From Lindgomyces ingoldianus (lineage: Eukaryota > Ascomycota > Dothideomycetes > Pleosporales > Lindgomycetaceae): DNA of 18,302 bases. Location: contig NW_022985173.1 in NCBI RefSeq assembly GCF_010093535.1, positions 1,452,840-1,471,141 of the forward strand, read 5' to 3'. The notes beneath the pieces were generated by a model. That model was not told the origin of the DNA. It ran no database searches and worked only from the letters and a program-made list of their open reading frames with translations. A program made the position numbers and the translations under genes. Shown piece by piece: positions 1 through 7,940 of this stretch. Every line of letters begins with the position of its first letter. Positions within the stretch are counted from its first letter, which is position 1.

Positions 1-95
1 GGTATTCCCAGGTCTCTGAGTCCCCACGCACTCCCATATGCCTCTGAGTGGATTCATACCGCATTCGGACCCATTGTCTTGCCTGCGCCGTTACA
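1..95 (+). mobile_element. LTR 3' end, gypsy family C (cut by window edge)
   Basis: This is the last 95 bases of an LTR ending in GCGCCGTTACA. It aligns through its whole length, with one 1-base indel, to the right part of the LTR at 3433-3722. The differences are mainly C-to-T and G-to-A, so this copy is the less mutated one. It keeps CCA, TCA, TGG and TGA, which are nearly absent from its neighbours. Bases 36-95 are a perfect inverted match of 18243-18302. To the right it abuts the degraded pol of element A, so it is either a solo LTR or the 3' LTR of an element lying to the left. Confidence 0.8.
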
Positions 96-528
96 ATATA
101 AAGTCTTATAAACCTAATAAGATAACTATAAGCTTAAGCTTCTCTTATATATAAAGATACACCTATAGTTTTACATCTCTAGATTAGAAAAAGCGCTTAA
201 AGAAATTCCTTTATTTATATAAAAATAAGAAAATAAAGAAACTAAGTATAAAGTTAAACACATTTTTAGTAATTAAAAAAATAAAAAAGAATTCTTAGTA
301 AAATAAAAAAAGTAGCTTACTAGTAAAAACATATAAAAACTAGCTAAGAATTTATAGAACACGCAGCTACTAGTATAAAAGTACTTTTAGGCTTGTCTAA
401 AAAAAACTAGCTAGGTAATAAAGCACCTATATTAAAAAGAATAGCTACATTATTACTAGATAGCAGCAGCCTTTAGAGACAAGTCTTTGCTAATAAAGGC
501 TGTAGAGAAGAACACCTCTTTACCTTAG
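96..528 (+). pseudogene. gypsy element A pol C-terminus with chromodomain (degraded)
   Basis: One plus-strand frame, read through its TAG/TAA stops, shows an integrase C-terminal tail (LEKALKEIPLFI near 183-218). A chromodomain follows at about 255-390: KEFLVK, then KK, LTSKN and KLAKNL, then NTQLLV. This pattern (K-E-F-L-V-K-W, T-W-E-P with tryptophans lost to TAG) is typical of fungal chromoviruses, where the domain targets integration to marked chromatin. The frame stays readable to about 528, but the true stop cannot be told from RIP stops. The 5' part is missing because an LTR abuts at 95. The last part overlaps the antisense gene at 345-781. Confidence 0.7.
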
Positions 529-781
529 CCTTTAAGGCCTTTATCTTGTCTAGAGAGGAAAGGTCCTCTTTTAAGTACTTTACATATTAAGCCTTTAGTA
601 AATCTAGTGGTTTTTAGATATAATCTTATTTAAAACACTCTCTAGCTTTTACCTCTAGAGTTTTTTAGACCTAACACAACATTTTCTTGTTAAGCTTTTA
701 CTTATAAATCTTTGTTATAGCAGCATCTTAAAGAAGAGTTTCTCTCTTCTTTTTTAAATAATTCTAAGTAGTGTTTAAAAT
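345..781 (-). pseudogene. antisense accessory ORF of gypsy element A (degraded)
   Basis: On the minus strand, opposite to pol and LTR of the same element, one frame from about 781 down to about 345 is readable through RIP-type stops. It contains NYLKKKRETLL (about 763-731) and, 62 codons after the stop that precedes NYL, KYLKEDLSSLDKIKALKA (580-527). The ORF at 11327 in element B has the matching NYLEQKRKKLLAELE and KYLKEDFLFLDKLKVLKA in the same order, 69 codons apart. The product would be a lysine- and leucine-rich, probably coiled-coil protein of about 140 residues. I do not recognise it. The position equivalent to B's ATG reads ATT here, so the start is lost. The C-terminal limit is uncertain. 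Confidence 0.65.
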
Positions 782-817
782 AAAGGTGTTACACTTACTA
801 TTTTTTTTTACACACTT
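782..817 (-). promoter_or_regulatory. conserved 5' leader of the antisense ORF (element A)
   Basis: The 36 bases directly upstream of the antisense frame match the 36 bases upstream of the ORF in element B (11291-11326) at about 28 positions by hand alignment, without gaps. Both begin AAGTGTGT, continue with an A-rich run and end in an AACAC-TTT stretch. This may be a transcript leader or part of a promoter; the function is inferred only from the conservation. Confidence 0.4.
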
Positions 818-1071
818 AACATATTTATTTAAGGACAAAGTTAACATGTAGGATAACTTTAATAACTAGTAAGCACTATAAGGTCTTATTTTTATTTAAT
901 AAAAAGGATTAAAATAAAAGGCAGCATAAAAATAATAAAATAAATAAGACTAGCAAGCTATTTAGCTTAAAATAAATAAATATTAAAGATGCCTTCTAGT
1001 AGGTAGACGCTTACTTTATAAATAAACTTTTACTAACATAGTTGTCTAAGCAGAGTAGTAAGGACACTTTT
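818..1071. other. AT-rich spacer between antisense ORF and LTR (element A)
   Basis: No coding frame is recognisable on either strand here. By position it is the noncoding 3' region of element A, and the place where a promoter for the antisense ORF would lie. The bases are strongly RIP-like (TAA, TAG, CTAG). Confidence 0.4.
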
Positions 1072-1088
1072 AGAGAGGAGGGGCAGCG
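1072..1088 (+). other. polypurine tract of element A
   Basis: The run AGAGAGGAGGGGCAGCG lies directly before the LTR start TGTTACAG. This is where the plus-strand primer of an LTR retrotransposon sits, and it fixes the LTR at 1089-1679 as the 3' LTR of a plus-strand element. Confidence 0.7.
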
Positions 1089-1679
1089 TGTTACAGTCTA
1101 CAGTTAGACTAGCGTAACTCCACCAGCTGTGCTCCACAGTCTAGCTAGGTTAGAGTAGGGCTTGCTTATAGACTAGTTAGAGGACACAGAAGCAGCACTG
1201 CTGCCTGTAGTAATAGAAGAGTGTATTGTCTAATAAGGGGATAGGCTGCAAGTCTAATAAGTCTAAGAGAGCTTATAAAGCTCTTTTTAGCAAGCTTACA
1301 TAAACTTATTTTACTTACCTTAGCACCCTTTATATATGTATATAGTTCTTATATTAAATAACTTTTAGAGAGGTGTGTTTAACATTTAGTTTATTTTTTA
1401 CATAGACTAAGTAGCATTTAGCTTTCTAAAGAGCTGTAATACTATTTATATATCTTGCACTATATATACTTCTAACCTTGTCTAACAGAACTGTTTAACC
1501 CTAGCTACTATACTGCTGCACATAGGGCAAACTATAATCTAGTTACTCTACCTCTCTCTATTAGCCTATTAGCCTTTACGTGGGACTGTACACCCTGCTG
1601 TTGGCCCCTGCCACCCGTCCTACCCTCCACCTAGGAATATCATTGACCTGAGTGCTTCTACGAAGCAAGGATTGTAACA
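1089..1679 (+). mobile_element. 3' LTR of gypsy element A (591 bp)
   Basis: It starts TGTTACAG and ends GGATTGTAACA, giving TGTTAC/GTAACA inverted ends. The 17 bases at 1664-1680 match in reverse the outer end of element B's LTR at 10411-10427. The first 50 bases resemble the inner end of that LTR at roughly 60 percent by eye, so A and B are related but distinct families. The outermost 110 bases (about 1570-1679) and a patch at 1113-1140 keep TGG, CCA and TCA, whereas the middle is strongly mutated. No matching target duplication is visible, as expected if the 5' half is gone. Confidence 0.7.
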
Positions 1680-2395
1680 CGCTTGCGATATTCTTACTTT
1701 TAAGTAAGCTTTTGTATTTTAACATCTTTTTTAGCTTTAATATAATTTATTATATTACATCTTTTTAAAAAGTAGTTTTTGTTTTTAATCTTTTTATAAT
1801 AAAGTAACTGCTTGTTTTATTACGTTGCTTTCTACTAGTAGTAATAGAAGGTGCAGCCTTTCTTTTTCTAGTAATAGATCTATAACAGCTTCTTATGCTA
1901 TAGCCTATGCTTATAGTAAATGCAGCTAGGATCTTCACAGGTAGTAGCCTACCTGCTTAGGAAGTTAGGGCCTTCCTCTTAGTTAACATTATTCTAATGC
2001 TACTATCTAGCTTAATGTTTTATTGCCTAGTGCTCTATACACTATTAGTTACTATAAAAGTGCTACTTCTATAGGCATTTTCTTTAGTTTGTTGTAACTA
2101 GGATTAGTAGTTATTAGGTCTACTACAAGTATTCTTTTTTTATAATTATGTAAATTAGGTAATGTTTTCATTTATAGTCTTTTATTCTATGCTCTATGCT
2201 TTTATATAGGATGCACTGTTGCTAGTTGTTTTAGTGTATTATTTCTTTTTAGGTTATAGTAAGAGTTAGAAGCAGTAGTCCTACACGTTCTTTGCTAGGT
2301 TCTAGTACATAGAAGTCTTCTACTTCTACTAGTAGGTCTATATTTTAATTAATAATGTTTTAGAAAAGTTCTACCTTTAGAATTTTTTTTAAGAT
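1680..2395 (-). pseudogene. older minus-strand gypsy gag, C-terminal tail (degraded)
   Basis: This continues the frame of the zinc-knuckle segment at 2988-3400 once the TRIM and one copy of its target site are removed. Read through RIP stops, the minus strand gives a long glutamine-, serine- and lysine-rich stretch. A basic patch (SITRKRKAAPSITTSRK) lies near 1890-1840. No known domain is visible, and the basic patch could be a nucleic-acid-binding or nuclear-localisation tail. The left edge is the insertion point of element A's LTR. Assignment to gag rests on the shared frame with the knuckle. Confidence 0.45.
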
Positions 2396-2618
2396 TGTAA
2401 CAAGGTAGGCACAGTTAACCACGTGGCCTTCTCTCGCTTATAGAGGTTTAGGCTAGACTAGAGGCAACCGCTAGTGCTAGTGCTAGCTCTAGCATTACCT
2501 ATATATATATTATACTATGTAAGAATACTTAGCTTAAGTATTCTTATGCGTACCTTTTAGTACAGTGGGGAAAGTTGTATAGTATTAGCTTAGCAGGCGG
2601 GGCGCCTACTTTATTACA
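2396..2618 (+). repeat. TRIM left LTR
   Basis: 223 bp. It differs from the right LTR at about 10-11 positions, all transitions, mostly as CG in the right copy against TA in this copy. An internal hairpin (TAAGAATACTTA, loop GCT, TAAGTATTCTTA) lies at about 2520-2546. Confidence 0.85.
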
Positions 2619-2750
2619 TAATACTTAAGCTATCTAAAGGTTAAGAGTTTAAGTTCTAGCAATTACTCTAGCTTAGATTATAGCAGAGGCTATAATTAGA
2701 GTAGAGTAGATATATATCCTTAGCTTTATGTCTTAGGGACTAAGACAATA

Positions 2751-2762
2751 AAGGGAGGAGGT
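2751..2762 (+). other. polypurine tract of the TRIM
   Basis: AAGGGAGGAGGT lies two bases from the start of the right LTR at 2765, as expected for a plus-strand LTR element. Confidence 0.65.
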
Positions 2763-2764
2763 AG

Positions 2765-2987
2765 TGTAACAAGGTAGGCACAGTTAACCACGTGGCCTTC
2801 TCTCGCTTATAGAGGTTTAGGCTAGACTAGAGGCAACTGCTAGTGCTAGTGCTAGCCCTAGCATTACCTATATATATATTATACTATGCGAGAATACTTA
2901 GCTTAAGTATTCTCGTGCGTACCTTTTAGTACAGTGGGGAAAGTTGTATAGTATCGGCTTAGCAGGCGGGGCGCCTATCTTATTACA
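2765..2987 (+). repeat. TRIM right LTR
   Basis: 223 bp, the less mutated of the two repeats (more CG dinucleotides retained). Its hairpin reads CGAGAATACTTA, loop GCT, TAAGTATTCTCG at about 2889-2915, so both LTRs keep a perfect 12-bp stem although the bases differ. Confidence 0.85.
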
Positions 2988-3400
2988 AAGATGTTGTAGT
3001 CTCATTTAGCTATAAGCTTAATAATTACATATATTACTATATTATTCTATATTATTACTTTAGAGTATAGTATTTTGCAGTTGTGTAGCTTATAGTTGTT
3101 TCTACAAATCTAACACTACTTCTAGTAACATTAATATAAGAGTTGTTTAGGTAATATTCTATTTATTTATTTTATATTAAGAGAAAAGTGTTTTTCTTCT
3201 CTTATAACATTTTTAACATATCTCTTAACCTAAAATGCTTCCTGCTATCCTTTGTAAATTACAGCCTAGCGCAGCGCCTTTTATACATTGTAGCTATTTT
3301 AAACTTCTACTTTTTAATAAGTTTTAAGGCATTAGTCTAGTTTATAGTTACCTCTACATCTCTAGTAGAGTTTTTAGTTAAGTTATGTCTTAATATTTGT
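2988..3400 (-). pseudogene. older minus-strand gypsy gag, zinc-knuckle segment (degraded)
   Basis: On the minus strand near 3370-3330 the frame gives Y-stop-R-C-R-G-N-Y-K-L-D-stop-C, best read as a CX2CX3HX4C knuckle whose first Cys and His were lost to RIP. It continues with KVEV, then AVIYKG and YVKNV. Element B shows the same order at 16235-16060: a knuckle, EVEV, AVVLEG, YVKNV. The two copies are clearly homologous but differ well beyond RIP changes. The segment ends at 3400, where a pogo terminus was inserted at a TA, and continues leftwards past the TRIM into 1680-2395. Confidence 0.6.
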
Positions 3401-3432
3401 TAACGTACTTTACAGGCAAGTTGCTTACACAC
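3401..3432 (+). mobile_element. pogo/Fot1 transposon tip (truncated)
   Basis: A TA dinucleotide (3401-3402) is followed by 30 bases (ACGTACTTTACAGGCAAG...) matching the terminal inverted repeat of the pogo elements at 8940 and 17144. It is cut at 3432/3433 by the LTR of element C. The last bases before that LTR, CACAC, should be C's target site, so the rest of this copy should resume as CACACCTAAGTCGC at C's far end, outside this window. Confidence 0.75.
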
Positions 3433-3722
3433 TGTAACGATTCTACGAATCGTTCCATCTCGGGTCGCTCAGATCCTATCTGAAGGGTCCCCGTATCGGC
3501 CCCAACTATGACTTAACCTAGTCCCCTGCAGTTACCCCTATTCCCTTATGTATTTAGTTGCACCGCGCCCCTGTAGCTAGCTTAGTAGTTTTCTAATATC
3601 CTTTTATATAAGGCCTATAGGTGTTAATAGCATTCCTAGGTTTAGAGTCCCTACGCACTCCTATATGCCTATAAGTAGATTCCCTTTGCATTTAGACTTA
3701 TTATCTTGCCTATGCTATTATA
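3433..3722 (+). mobile_element. 5' LTR of gypsy element C (290 bp)
   Basis: It starts TGTAACGATTC and ends at a RIP-altered form of GCGCCGTTACA, aligning base for base to 1-95 and to the reverse of 18243-18302. Bases 3433-3560 keep TCC, CCA, TGA and CG-rich stretches. From about 3560 on, the sequence is mutated. A small hairpin (AACGATTC, TAC, GAATCGTT) sits at the start. No usable primer-binding site is recognisable after 3722. Confidence 0.8.
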
Positions 3723-5389
3723 TTATATTAAAAAACTTACTTTTACTAGTAACAGCCTTATTAATAATATTATATTAATTATTTATTTAACTATATCTAA
3801 CTTTAAAAAGTGTTTAATTTAGTTTAAGTTATAGTTCTTACACACTATTATATTAGATTATTTAGTTATTATAAATAAAAATTTAAAAACTTTTTATTAA
3901 CTAAAGCTTTTAAGTTTAAAACTTTTTAATCTTTATAATTAAAATTACTTTTAAAAAAGTTATAAAAAGTGTGCTAAGGTAAAAGCCTAAAGACTACTAA
4001 TAACTTATTAGAATTAAAGATAACTACTAATGCTTAACTTTTAACTACTTCTAGACTTTAGTATAAAGCTTATAACACACTCTAGCTATAGCTAAGGTAA
4101 GATGCTTACTACTAAAGCTAAATAACTACTAACTTTAATAGCTAAACTTTCTTTTATAAAACTTAAAGCTAAAAACTTACTAGATCTAGAGTTAAACTTT
4201 AGTAGTATAGCTTTTAAAAACTAAGTTGCTTAATTAAAAGCATAAATTAAATAGCTAAGTAGATTAAAAACTATTAGTCTTAATTAAGCCTTACTAACTA
4301 CTAAATTACTTTTAATAATGCTTTAAATTACTTTTACTACACTAATAATAAAAAACTTTTTAAGCACTTTTAAGCTTTTTTAAAGCTACTTTACTAAACA
4401 TATACTTAAGATTAAGAACCTTATAGATAGTAAAAAACTTATGTTTAAATAATAGTAAGCTTTTATTATAAATAGACTTAACATTAATTTAGATTACTAT
4501 TAGAGTAAGTGTGCACACATAGCATTAGTATAGAGACACACTGCTAGTATTACAAAGGAATACCTAGAGCCTAAATACCTAGCTAAATTAGACAACTTTT
4601 AGTTTAAAAATATAAAAAAAATAATTAAACTTTTATAAACTTACTTTATTACTAGTAATAAAAAATAAAGGTGTAATAAGCGTTTTAAACTTTAAAAATA
4701 AGTAAAGAAGAAGCATTTTTTGCTTTTAAAGCTTACTTTATTAGTGCTGCTGTTAAAGAGTTTATATTAAAGTTAAAATAGTTTTTCTACTTATAAAAAA
4801 AAATACTACTTAGCTTAAAAGTACTAAACTTAGGTTTTAAACACATTTAAAAGAGCTTTTTTAAGTTAATAGTAGCCTACTTAATAGCTTATAATATAAA
4901 AAGAAGAAACACTTTTACTATTTTAAAGTAAACTATTAACTATACCTAACATTTTAATGTTAGACCTATTATAAATTAATCTTAAAAAGTTTCTAGTAAT
5001 ACATTTAAGGCAGTATACTATTCTAGTGCACTCTAACCTACACCTATGTTAGTACCCTAATCCACCTTAGCTACCTACTAACAACCTAGCTAGACACCTG
5101 CCTCTAAAAGATAAACAACTTCTAGCAACTATTATAATTATAGTAAACTAAAACATTTTACTAGTAATTATTCTATTTATAAAGTATAAAAAATTAAGGT
5201 AAAGTAATAAAAATCTAAAAAAAAGTTTATATATGTAAATAATTATAACTTAAATTCTTTTTAAATAAAAAATAAAAACACTTAAAAAAACTCTTTATTT
5301 TAGGCTTAAATAAGTATAACTTAGTAAATATTAACTTATTACACTTATTTAAAGGAAAACATTTTTAAGTCTCTACTGTTTTATGCTTA
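3723..5389 (+). pseudogene. gag region of gypsy element C (degraded)
   Basis: By position between LTR and protease this should be the 5' leader and gag. Several plus-strand frames give lysine- and leucine-rich peptides consistent with a gag (for example around 4570-4760). A proline-rich patch lies near 5040-5100, and a possible ruined zinc knuckle near 5180-5240. I cannot define a start or a reliable continuous frame. The bases are among the most AT-rich in the window. Confidence 0.45.
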
Positions 5390-6243
5390 AAAGGCATTAA
5401 AGTTTAATTAAATTTTTTAGTTAATACTAGCGCATATAGTTTTTTATTTATTAACTTAATAACTACTAAGTCTTTATTTTAATGCTTTTATATCTTTATC
5501 TAATATTTACTTTTTAAAGTTATAGTTAAGAGCTTTTAAGACTAAATCTAAGTTCTAGTCTACTAGTATATCTGCCTATATATGTAAATTAATAGTAAAA
5601 GCATCTAAAACTACCCCTTTATAATTATAAACTTTAGCTTATAGAATTATACTATTAGCATTAAATAGCTATGTTATTTTAAACTTTAACTAGATATAAA
5701 AAAGAATTAAATTATATAGCCTAATAAGTATTTTACTACTTATAAACTTTTACTACTTTTACTTATGTAATTAAACTAGCCTGCGCGCAATAAAAAAGTA
5801 GAGTTAAATATTAGATAATGTAACACACTATAAAAAAAGGACTATATTTAGTAGTTATGCAGCTTAATAATTAACTGTATTAAGAGTTTACTAAGGCTAC
5901 TAAAATTATACTGCTCTTCTATTACTTATAGTCTAAAAACACTTAAATTATTAATTTGCTTATCTGTTAAGAAGTTTAGAATAGGTCTAAAAGACATCTA
6001 TTTCTCTACTATTACTTTTATTTTAGTAAATGCTTTTTATTTTAACATAAAAAAGAAAAAAAATAAGTTTTTTTTAACTTTTATTTATAAAATTAAGCAT
6101 TTAATTAAAGATAAGTAAGCTTTACTATTAGATAATAAATATAAAACTAAAGTATTAGTAAACCTTTAATTACTATTTAAATACTGTTAGTACTAAGATG
6201 TATTTAGCTACACTGTAGCCTACTAATTCCTAGCATATTGCTT
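5390..6243 (+). pseudogene. gypsy C pol: aspartic protease and linker (degraded)
   Basis: Near 5417-5455 the plus frame reads LVNTSAYSFLFIN. This fits a retropepsin active site of the type L-V-D-T-G/S-A with its catalytic Asp changed to Asn by a G-to-A mutation. The protease would cut the Gag-Pol polyprotein in the virus-like particle. The following 700 bases are an unassigned linker towards the RT, with only scattered readable peptides. Confidence 0.55.
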
Positions 6244-6643
6244 ATACAACTATAAGATTATCTTTATAGAACCTCTTTTTAACAGTTATAGCCCTTTATA
6301 TAAATAAAATGTTAAGGAACTAGAGGTAATAAAGAAGTATGTTATAAATAATCTAAAATATAGCTTTATTAAGTAAGGTTAGAGCTCTTTTACATCTCTT
6401 ATTCTTTATGTACAAAAACTAAATAGTAACTTATGTATCTATGTTAATTACTATAAACTTAATGCTATTACCTGTAAGAATGTGTATCTAATACTATGCA
6501 TAAATAAACTTTTATTAAGACTTATAAAAGCAGCTATTTTTACTAAGTTTAATATTTACGTAGCTTTTAATAAGATTAGAATAAACCTAAGCTCTAAAAA
6601 GTGTACAACCTTTTAGACATAATATAAAATATATAAATGTAAA
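6244..6643 (+). pseudogene. gypsy C pol: reverse transcriptase, N-terminal part
   Basis: The frame shows SPLYK (about 6291-6305), ELEVIKKYVINNL, YVNYYKLNAIT (about 6439-6471) and TKFNIYVAFNKIRI (about 6541-6582). These match the gypsy RT fingers and the motif T-K-F-D-I-x-x-A-F-x-x-I-R-I. The first catalytic Asp is read here as Asn. The frame is cut after Y-K-C-K by the solo LTR inserted at 6644 and resumes in the correct frame at 6859. Confidence 0.8.
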
Positions 6644-6858
6644 TGTGATGACAAGCACTGTCTCTACTACTGTATAGAGCTAGGGAAGCATGGCAGAGTA
6701 GGTCAGCTCTATTTTAGCTAAACTAGGACAGGGAGTAAAGGAGGCGAAGGGTTTTTGCGAGAGAAAAGCTTGCGCAGCGCTAAGGCGCTAGCGCGCTTGC
6801 TTAACCCTTAGCAAGATTATGTAACTAGCGGCAGAGCTTAACAAGCAGCACTGTCACA
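6644..6858. mobile_element. solo LTR inserted in the RT (215 bp, with TSD)
   Basis: It starts TGTGATGACA and ends CTGTCACA, with TGTGA/TCACA inverted ends. The target duplication GTAAA lies at 6639-6643 and 6859-6863. Removing the element and one GTAAA restores the RT reading. The sequence keeps TGA, TCA, TGG and several CG-rich stretches, so it was hardly touched by RIP although both flanks are heavily mutated. No other copy lies in the window, so family and orientation are unknown. Confidence 0.85.
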
Positions 6859-7394
6859 GTAAAGTTTTGCTTTTTAGATTATGTAATAGCCTAGTAACTT
6901 ACTAGTGCTATATAAATAATATATTAATTAACTACCTAAACAACTTCTATATTACTTATCTAAATAACATTTTTATTTACTTTAAAAATAAAGCAACTTA
7001 TATCTTTTATGTTAAAAAAGTTTTAGAGAGGCTCTAGTAAGCAAGATTATAGGTAGAGATTAAAAAAAGTAAATTTTATATTACTTAAATAAAGTATCTT
7101 AGCTATATACTTTTAAATAAAGGACTAGAGGTTAACCTATAGAAAGTAGAGGTGCTACGCAACTAGTAGGCGCCTACTACTATAATTAGTGTAAAATCCT
7201 TTTTAGGCTTTACTAGATTTTATTAATAATTTATTTTAAAAAATTTTTATATAGTAAAACTAATTATTACACTTTAAAGTCCTACTACTTTTTTTATATA
7301 GACTTTAAAGTGTAATATAGCTTTTAAAAAGCTAAAGTTTAAGCTACTAAGAATACCTACACTTTACTATTTTAACTTTATGTTATAAACTAAA
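6859..7394 (+). pseudogene. gypsy C pol: reverse transcriptase, C-terminal part
   Basis: After the solo LTR the frame continues with the palm. The catalytic Y-L-D-D box reads YLNN (6957-6968; both Asp codons changed to Asn), followed by IFIYFKNK and YVKKVLERL. Next come a thumb motif (KYLGYIL-like near 7094) and FLGFTRFY-like residues near 7200. This is the usual gypsy RT order, ending in the connection to RNase H. Confidence 0.8.
7266..7316. repeat. perfect 16-bp inverted repeat inside pol
   Basis: ATTACACTTTAAAGTC (7266-7281) is an exact reverse complement of 7301-7316, with a 19-base loop. It sits across RT/RNase H connection codons, so it may be a chance product of RIP-reduced base composition. 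Confidence 0.5.
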
Positions 7395-7940
7395 ATTAAA
7401 ACTAACACTTTTAATAAAGTAGTAGCAGGAGTTCTATCTTAAGAACATGCTAATAGAAATTAGTGCTCTGTTTTATTTTATAGTAAGATCTTATCTAGTT
7501 TAGAGCTAAACTAGGAAATATATAATAAAGAGCTATTTATAATTATTACTATGTTTAAATAATAAAAAGCTAAGCTTACATTAGTAACAACAAGCACCCT
7601 AGTATATACTAATTATTAGTTATTAGAGTACTTTATAATAATAAAAGTGCTAAATACTTACTAGGTCTATTAAGCTAAAAAGTTAGCTTAGTATTACTTC
7701 TAAATTAAGTACACCTCTAGTAAAAATAATACTAGGGCAGACATCTTTAGCTGTTGTAAATAAGATATAAAAAATTTAAAAGCAGCTTAAACTAATAACT
7801 AGTTAAAGGTTTTACTTAGACTATACTAACTTTACTTTTAAATTAATAAGGAATTAGCCTAGTACTATATTACTTAAATAATAACTTAAGCAACCTTACT
7901 AAATGTTATAAAAGAACTAGACTAGGTTATGTTTTTAGAT
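7395..7940 (+). pseudogene. gypsy C pol: RNase H and tether
   Basis: The frame KTNTFNKVVAGVLS, then VLFYSKILSSLELN, then EIYNKELFII (about 7395-7545) matches gypsy RNase H (E-T-D-A-S-D...GVLSQ...FYSKTLSS.E.NYEIHDKELLAI), with the catalytic Asp residues lost to RIP. Its role is to remove the RNA template during reverse transcription. The 400 bases after it form the degraded tether to the integrase. Confidence 0.75.

Larger units (their letters stand above)
2396..2987 (+). mobile_element. TRIM-like miniature LTR retrotransposon (592 bp, complete)
   Basis: Two direct repeats of exactly 223 bp (2396-2618 and 2765-2987) flank a 146-bp interior. Each repeat starts TGTAACAAGGTAGG and ends in a near-inverted copy (CCTA-TTATTACA). 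The target duplication AAGAT is present at 2391-2395 and 2988-2992. A purine tract (2751-2762) sits just before the right repeat, which orients the element to the plus strand. There is no coding frame, so it must have relied on enzymes of another element. I could not identify a convincing primer-binding site after the left LTR. It lies inside the gag tail of an older minus-strand element. Confidence 0.85.

Noticed and set aside
1084..1684. Target duplication around the LTR 1089-1679, which would make it a solo LTR
   Set aside because: CAGCG on the left and CGCTT on the right do not match, and a polypurine tract plus pol tail precede it. It is better read as a 3' LTR.
3723..3760. tRNA primer-binding site after the 5' LTR of element C
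   Set aside because: No tRNA 3'-end complement is visible in this heavily mutated stretch.
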